Source: UBA7662 sp036787895 (lineage in GTDB: Bacteria; Bacteroidota; Bacteroidia; UBA7662). Taken from it: a stretch of DNA of 64,000 nucleotides. The DNA is taken from the NCBI GenBank assembly GCA_036787895.1, contig DAIQOK010000003.1, forward strand, positions 110,475-174,474, given 5' to 3'. Positions 60,373 to 64,000 of the stretch are shown here, piece after piece. Numbering within the stretch: position 1 is the stretch's first letter; each line of letters opens with the position of its first letter. Both the position numbers and the translations under genes were made by a program. The notes under the pieces were generated by a model. The model searched no databases. It had not been told where the DNA came from and saw only the letters and a list, made by a program, of their open reading frames with translations.

Positions 60373-61848
60373 ATGCACCATCCCATCCAGCTATACAATA
60401 CGCTCAGTCGCCAAAAAGAAAACTTTGTGCCCCTTGCCGAACCTTTTGTGGGTTTGTATGTGTGCGGGCCAACGGTGTATGGCGACCCGCATTTGGGTCA
60501 CGCCCGGCCCTATACCACTTTCGATGTGCTGGTGCGTTATATGACGCATTTGGGTTATAAGGTGCGTTATGTGCGCAATATTACCGATGTGGGTCATCTC
60601 GAAAACGATGGCGATGCCGGTGACGATAAAATCGCCAAAAAAGCACGTCTCGAGCAGCTGGAGCCCATGGAAGTGGTGCAGCAATATACGGAGAGTTTTC
60701 ACGAGGCCATGGCTTTGCTCAACAACCGGCCGCCCTCCATTGAACCGCGGGCATCGGGCCACATCATTGAGCAAATTGAGATGGTACGACAGCTCATTGC
60801 CAATGGTTTTGCTTATGAGGTAAACGGCTCGGTGTATTTTGATGTAAGCGCTTACGCCAAAGACCACGACTACGGCAAACTCAGCGGCCGGGTATTGGAA
60901 GACCTCATCGCCGGTGCCGGTAACGAACGCCGATCACTCGAAGGTCAGGACGAAAAACGCAACCCCGCCGATTTCGCCCTCTGGAAAAAAGCCCAACCCG
61001 AACACATCATGCGCTGGCCATCGCCCTGGGGTGATGGTTTTCCGGGCTGGCACATCGAATGTTCAGCCATGAGCAAAAAATACCTCGGCGAAACCTTCGA
61101 CATCCATGGCGGCGGTATGGATTTGCTGTTTCCCCACCACGAAAGTGAGATTGCTCAATCGCAGGGCAGTTGTGGTCACCACCCCGTAAAATACTGGGTG
61201 CACAACAATATGATTACCATTAATGGGCAGAAGATGGGCAAATCGCTCGGCAACTTCATCACCTTGGGGGAGATGTTTAGCGGTAACCACCCCAAACTCA
61301 GCCAGGCGTTTAGTCCGATGACAGTGCGTTTTTTCATCTTGCAGGCCCAATACCGCAGCACGCTCGACTTCGGCAACGAGGCCCTGCAAGGCGTAGAAAA
61401 AGGCCTAAAACGACTGATAGAAGGCATCAAAAACCTGGATAAACTCAAAGCCAATGCCGACAGCAGCAGCTTTGATGTAGCCGCTTTGGTACAGAAATAT
61501 TACGATGCCCTGAACGACGATTTGAATACCCCCATCCTCATTGCCCATTTGTACGAAACCGTACGTTTAGGCAATCTGGTGGCTACCGGCGCCGAAAAAA
61601 TCAGCGCTGCCGACCTCCAACTGCTGCAGGAAAAAGCCAAACTCATGTTGTTCGACATACTCGGCATACGCGACGAACAATCCGGCGGTGGTAACCAACT
61701 CGAAGGGGTGATGGATTTACTCTTATCCCTACGTCAGCAGGCCAAATCGAACAAAGATTTCGCGACTTCCGACCAAATCCGCGACCAGCTTGCTGCACTC
61801 GGGATACAGATTAAGGATGGGAAAGAAGGGGCGACCTGGACGATTTAA
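60373..61848 (+). CDS. cysS: Cysteinyl-tRNA synthetase
   Basis: A 491-residue class I aminoacyl-tRNA synthetase charging tRNA-Cys. LYNTLSRQKENFVPLAEPFVGLYVCGPTVYGDPHLGHARPY contains the HIGH box (HLGH) and one zinc Cys. WHIECSAMSKKYLGETFDIHGGGMDLLFPHHESEIAQSQG supplies the others. KMGKSLGN is the KMSKS loop. The C-terminal anticodon-binding helix is present. Normal length. Confidence 0.97.
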   Translation: MHHPIQLYNTLSRQKENFVPLAEPFVGLYVCGPTVYGDPHLGHARPYTTFDVLVRYMTHLGYKVRYVRNITDVGHLENDGDAGDDKIAKKARLEQLEPMEVVQQYTESFHEAMALLNNRPPSIEPRASGHIIEQIEMVRQLIANGFAYEVNGSVYFDVSAYAKDHDYGKLSGRVLEDLIAGAGNERRSLEGQDEKRNPADFALWKKAQPEHIMRWPSPWGDGFPGWHIECSAMSKKYLGETFDIHGGGMDLLFPHHESEIAQSQGSCGHHPVKYWVHNNMITINGQKMGKSLGNFITLGEMFSGNHPKLSQAFSPMTVRFFILQAQYRSTLDFGNEALQGVEKGLKRLIEGIKNLDKLKANADSSSFDVAALVQKYYDALNDDLNTPILIAHLYETVRLGNLVATGAEKISAADLQLLQEKAKLMLFDILGIRDEQSGGGNQLEGVMDLLLSLRQQAKSNKDFATSDQIRDQLAALGIQIKDGKEGATWTI

Positions 61849-61891
61849 GGTTCAAATATTGGCGCGACGGGCATATAATGCGGGAAAATAA

Positions 61892-61925
61892 TTGAGTTTA
61901 ACGGAAGGAACTCCACTAAACTCAA
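61892..61925. terminator. Inverted repeat between convergent genes, probable terminator
   Basis: A perfect 9-bp pair, TTGAGTTTA (61892-61900) and TAAACTCAA (61917-61925), sits between cysS and the convergent T9SS gene. No long T-run follows, so bidirectional termination is plausible but not certain. Confidence 0.4.
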
Positions 61926-61981
61926 CTAACTCATCCGGAAATAAGCTGAATTCAATTCTTCTCCCTTAGTGTGTGGTGGTA

Positions 61982-63967
61982 TTATCTACTTACTACCCAC
62001 TTTTGAGTTTCAAGATGTTTGTTATCATCGAAAAACAAAACGAAGTATACGCCGTTATCCAAGGTCGAAGCATTCAGCTCAATATCGTTTATACCTTTTT
62101 TGGCCTCAATACGTTGCACGGTACGGCCAAACATATCGGTAATAACAACGGCTCCGGCACTCCCTTTTACATCTAAACGAACCCGTGAATTCAAATAAGT
62201 GGGATTTGGGCGTATGGGGTTAATCTTTCCTTTTTGCCTTGACGCAAGTAACGCATCAATCTTATCTTTCGAAAAGGGATTTTGTTTTCGATAATTTATA
62301 AACTCAATACAACTATTATTCAATTGATTCTGAAAATCTTCGAGCGAATAGGTTTCAGTAATCAAATCATATTCTGCCTTACATACACAATCCCAATAAT
62401 CACGACGACCAGAAGTGGCATTATATGCTTCTGAAGTACTAAGCAGGTCAATTGCTTCTGTATAATGTGCTGCCAACCGATATACCAATGCCAATTCAAT
62501 GGTAGCATTCCCAATTTCCTCTGCATCCTCTGAAGGTGATAAACTTGCTATATATTCAGTTAATTGATCAATAAGCTCAATAGCGTATATATTCAGCGGT
62601 ACAGGAACGGCTTCGTATTTGAGTGGCAAAATTTCCAAACTATACGCATTGGAAAGTGCTCTACCCATCAAATGTTGTGCAGCATAGAGGGCATCTCTAA
62701 TTTCAGTTTCACCAGTAGCATAAGTTTGAGAAAGGATATCTTTGAAATGAATAAGAGCCAAGGAATCATTGTTGGGATATTCTAATGTTACAGATATATT
62801 TCCGGAAGCAATTCGAATGGCTTCTTTTAATTCAACATTATTGAAATAAGTACTATTAAGTTCTACGCTAGTTGCTGGACTTTCATCATCAAGCACGCTA
62901 TAGTCGGCATAAATTGGCACTCCAGGACCACCAGAGCCACAACTAACAAATTCAAAACCGCAGTTAACACAATCAATATATACAGGGCGTACATCGTATT
63001 GGTCGGGCACTTCAACTGTTGACCCCGAGACCGTAAAGTAAGGCGTTTGAATCAGATCAGGGTTTCCATAAACACCGTAGAGTACATTATTGAAGATATG
63101 AGGATATGTTATTGAATTGAATTTATTTCTACTAATTGGCCAACGGTAAAATTCGTACGTACCTCCACTGTGGGTTTCGTTCCTCCAATGTAAATTTTGT
63201 GTAGGTTTTACATCCCCAAAAATATCATAATAATTATTAATGAATTGATTCTCACCACCCCCAATATTTATATTTCCTTTCCAGAGCCAAATTCCTATAA
63301 TATTTCCATCAAAAATATTTCGGGCTTGCGTATAGGCACTAAATCGTCCGAATTCATCAAGAGTGATTCCATAATCACATGATGTAAATTCTGTGCAAGT
63401 AGAGACTACGGTTCCGGCAACAACATGAACTCCGGTTTCAAGGCCGGTAAAGCTACAATCTGACAAAGAAGTACTTCCCCACTCATGCTGGAGGCCCATA
63501 GTTCGGCCTGTAAATGTACAATTGGCAAAATTGTATTTATGTGTATAAGCACTACCTTTCAGGTTTGCGCCAAGGCTTCCGTTCCCGTTAAAAGTACAAT
63601 TGTTTACATTTACAATCATGCTGTTGGCATCTAGTTCTAGATCAATTTTTGCATTGCTCGTAAAAGTACAGCCGGATATAGTAGCCCCTTTACCATGAAT
63701 TTTTAACCCAACATCATTGCTGATGTATTTGCAAGCGGTAAAACTCGGGTTACCGGAGCTATAAACCAAATTCACATCCAGGCCAATGACACTATTATAA
63801 AACCAGGCGCCACTAAAACTAGATCCGGCCAAAGCGTATACTCGAACACCTATTGGTTTTTGTCCACTTTGAATCCGATCCGTAACACTATTATAAAAGG
63901 TAGTTTTTCCGCTTAACTCAAGTAAGGCAGCATTACCTAATGTAATGAAGCTGTTTAAACTTTTTGC
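61982..63967 (-). CDS. Secreted protein with T9SS type A sorting domain (5' end unresolved)
   Basis: An open frame of 661 codons on the minus strand. The N-terminal two thirds are a right-handed beta-helix-like array of short repeats rich in Asn, Gly and Ser (NNCTFNGNGSLGANLKG, DCSFTGLETGVHVVAG). The last ~75 residues (INPIRPNPTYLNSRVRLDVKGSAGAVVITDMFGRTVQRIEAKKGINDIELNASTLDNGVYFVLFF) are the type IX secretion sorting domain. A TAA at 63968-63970 lies directly upstream in frame and no signal peptide is seen, so the 5' end is broken by a frameshift or lies beyond the edge. Likely surface-exposed. Confidence 0.85.
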   Translation of the reverse strand, partial: AKSLNSFITLGNAALLELSGKTTFYNSVTDRIQSGQKPIGVRVYALAGSSFSGAWFYNSVIGLDVNLVYSSGNPSFTACKYISNDVGLKIHGKGATISGCTFTSNAKIDLELDANSMIVNVNNCTFNGNGSLGANLKGSAYTHKYNFANCTFTGRTMGLQHEWGSTSLSDCSFTGLETGVHVVAGTVVSTCTEFTSCDYGITLDEFGRFSAYTQARNIFDGNIIGIWLWKGNINIGGGENQFINNYYDIFGDVKPTQNLHWRNETHSGGTYEFYRWPISRNKFNSITYPHIFNNVLYGVYGNPDLIQTPYFTVSGSTVEVPDQYDVRPVYIDCVNCGFEFVSCGSGGPGVPIYADYSVLDDESPATSVELNSTYFNNVELKEAIRIASGNISVTLEYPNNDSLALIHFKDILSQTYATGETEIRDALYAAQHLMGRALSNAYSLEILPLKYEAVPVPLNIYAIELIDQLTEYIASLSPSEDAEEIGNATIELALVYRLAAHYTEAIDLLSTSEAYNATSGRRDYWDCVCKAEYDLITETYSLEDFQNQLNNSCIEFINYRKQNPFSKDKIDALLASRQKGKINPIRPNPTYLNSRVRLDVKGSAGAVVITDMFGRTVQRIEAKKGINDIELNASTLDNGVYFVLFFDDNKHLETQKWVVSR

Positions 63968-64000
63968 TTAAAAAAAATGCAGTTCAAAGCCGTAGATTAG

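Noticed and set aside
61851..61880. tRNA-like TTCAAAT sequence after cysS
   Set aside because: No acceptor stem, D-loop or anticodon arm can be folded around it. No tRNA was found anywhere in the window.

Overview
This window reads as a draft chromosomal segment of a Bacteroidota bacterium, most likely near the Saprospiraceae/Sphingobacteriia. Supporting signs are a C-terminal T9SS sorting domain, DUF5686 and DUF5916 outer-membrane proteins, a CusA-TolC fusion, bshA (bacillithiol), the mutL-rhomboid-rhomboid-EEP-cysS order, almost no Shine-Dalgarno sites, and many promoter boxes of the Bacteroidota type TAnnTTTG (or TAnnTTCG). Two 100-base N runs (11501-11600, 55203-55302) sit inside near-identical repeats, so they are assembly gaps of unknown true length.

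Layout. 1-8.3 kb: RecD-like helicase (cut by the left edge), DUF5686 surface protein, NhaD antiporter overlapping a solitary rmlC, then a sulfur-relay operon (sulfide:quinone oxidoreductase with an internal TAA, TusE-type carrier, DsrE2-type protein) closed by a strong terminator. 8.3-16.5 kb: scattered tryptophan/kynurenine catabolism (tryptophan 2,3-dioxygenase, a WYL regulator, a RidA-family deaminase, a 2-aminomuconate-semialdehyde-type dehydrogenase and an atypical SDR), interrupted by a ~250-bp repeat array, a CDF metal transporter and a DUF433/DUF5615 toxin-antitoxin pair. 16.5-18.5 kb: endonuclease III, a BRO-family gene and a decayed second copy of the nth 5' end. 19-21.3 kb: a relic addiction module, an ECF sigma factor with a probable anti-sigma partner, and heptamer-repeat hairpins. 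21.3-31.2 kb: uvrA, a class A PBP, a lipoprotein gene broken by TAA, a GlxA regulator and small-enzyme genes. 31.5-46.7 kb: GH3/beta-lactamase fusion, DUF5916, bshA, a heavy-metal efflux operon (secreted His-motif protein, CusA-TolC fusion, CusB), VIT1/CCC1 transporter, DUF1697 and a BamA-like barrel. 47-54.3 kb: accessory region rich in broken genes (DUF6326, NTF2-like, DoxX-like) plus two Crp regulators, a methyltransferase, an SDR, an SRPBCC-DinB fusion and an AT-rich gene in a cassette-like frame. 54.3-55.4 kb: noncoding repeats. 55.4-64 kb: mutL, two rhomboids, EEP hydrolase, cysS and a large T9SS-secreted protein cut near the right edge.

Three observations deserve most attention. First, about ten genes have a -7 box ending only 3-6 nt before the start codon, which predicts leaderless mRNAs. 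Second, five genes carry in-frame stops after which recognisable protein continues; these may be decay, sequence error or readthrough. Third, the AT-rich gene at 53.75 kb is bounded by GTTAGGCGTA inverted copies next to a long imperfect hairpin, resembling an integron-type cassette. No rRNA, tRNA or CRISPR array was found.
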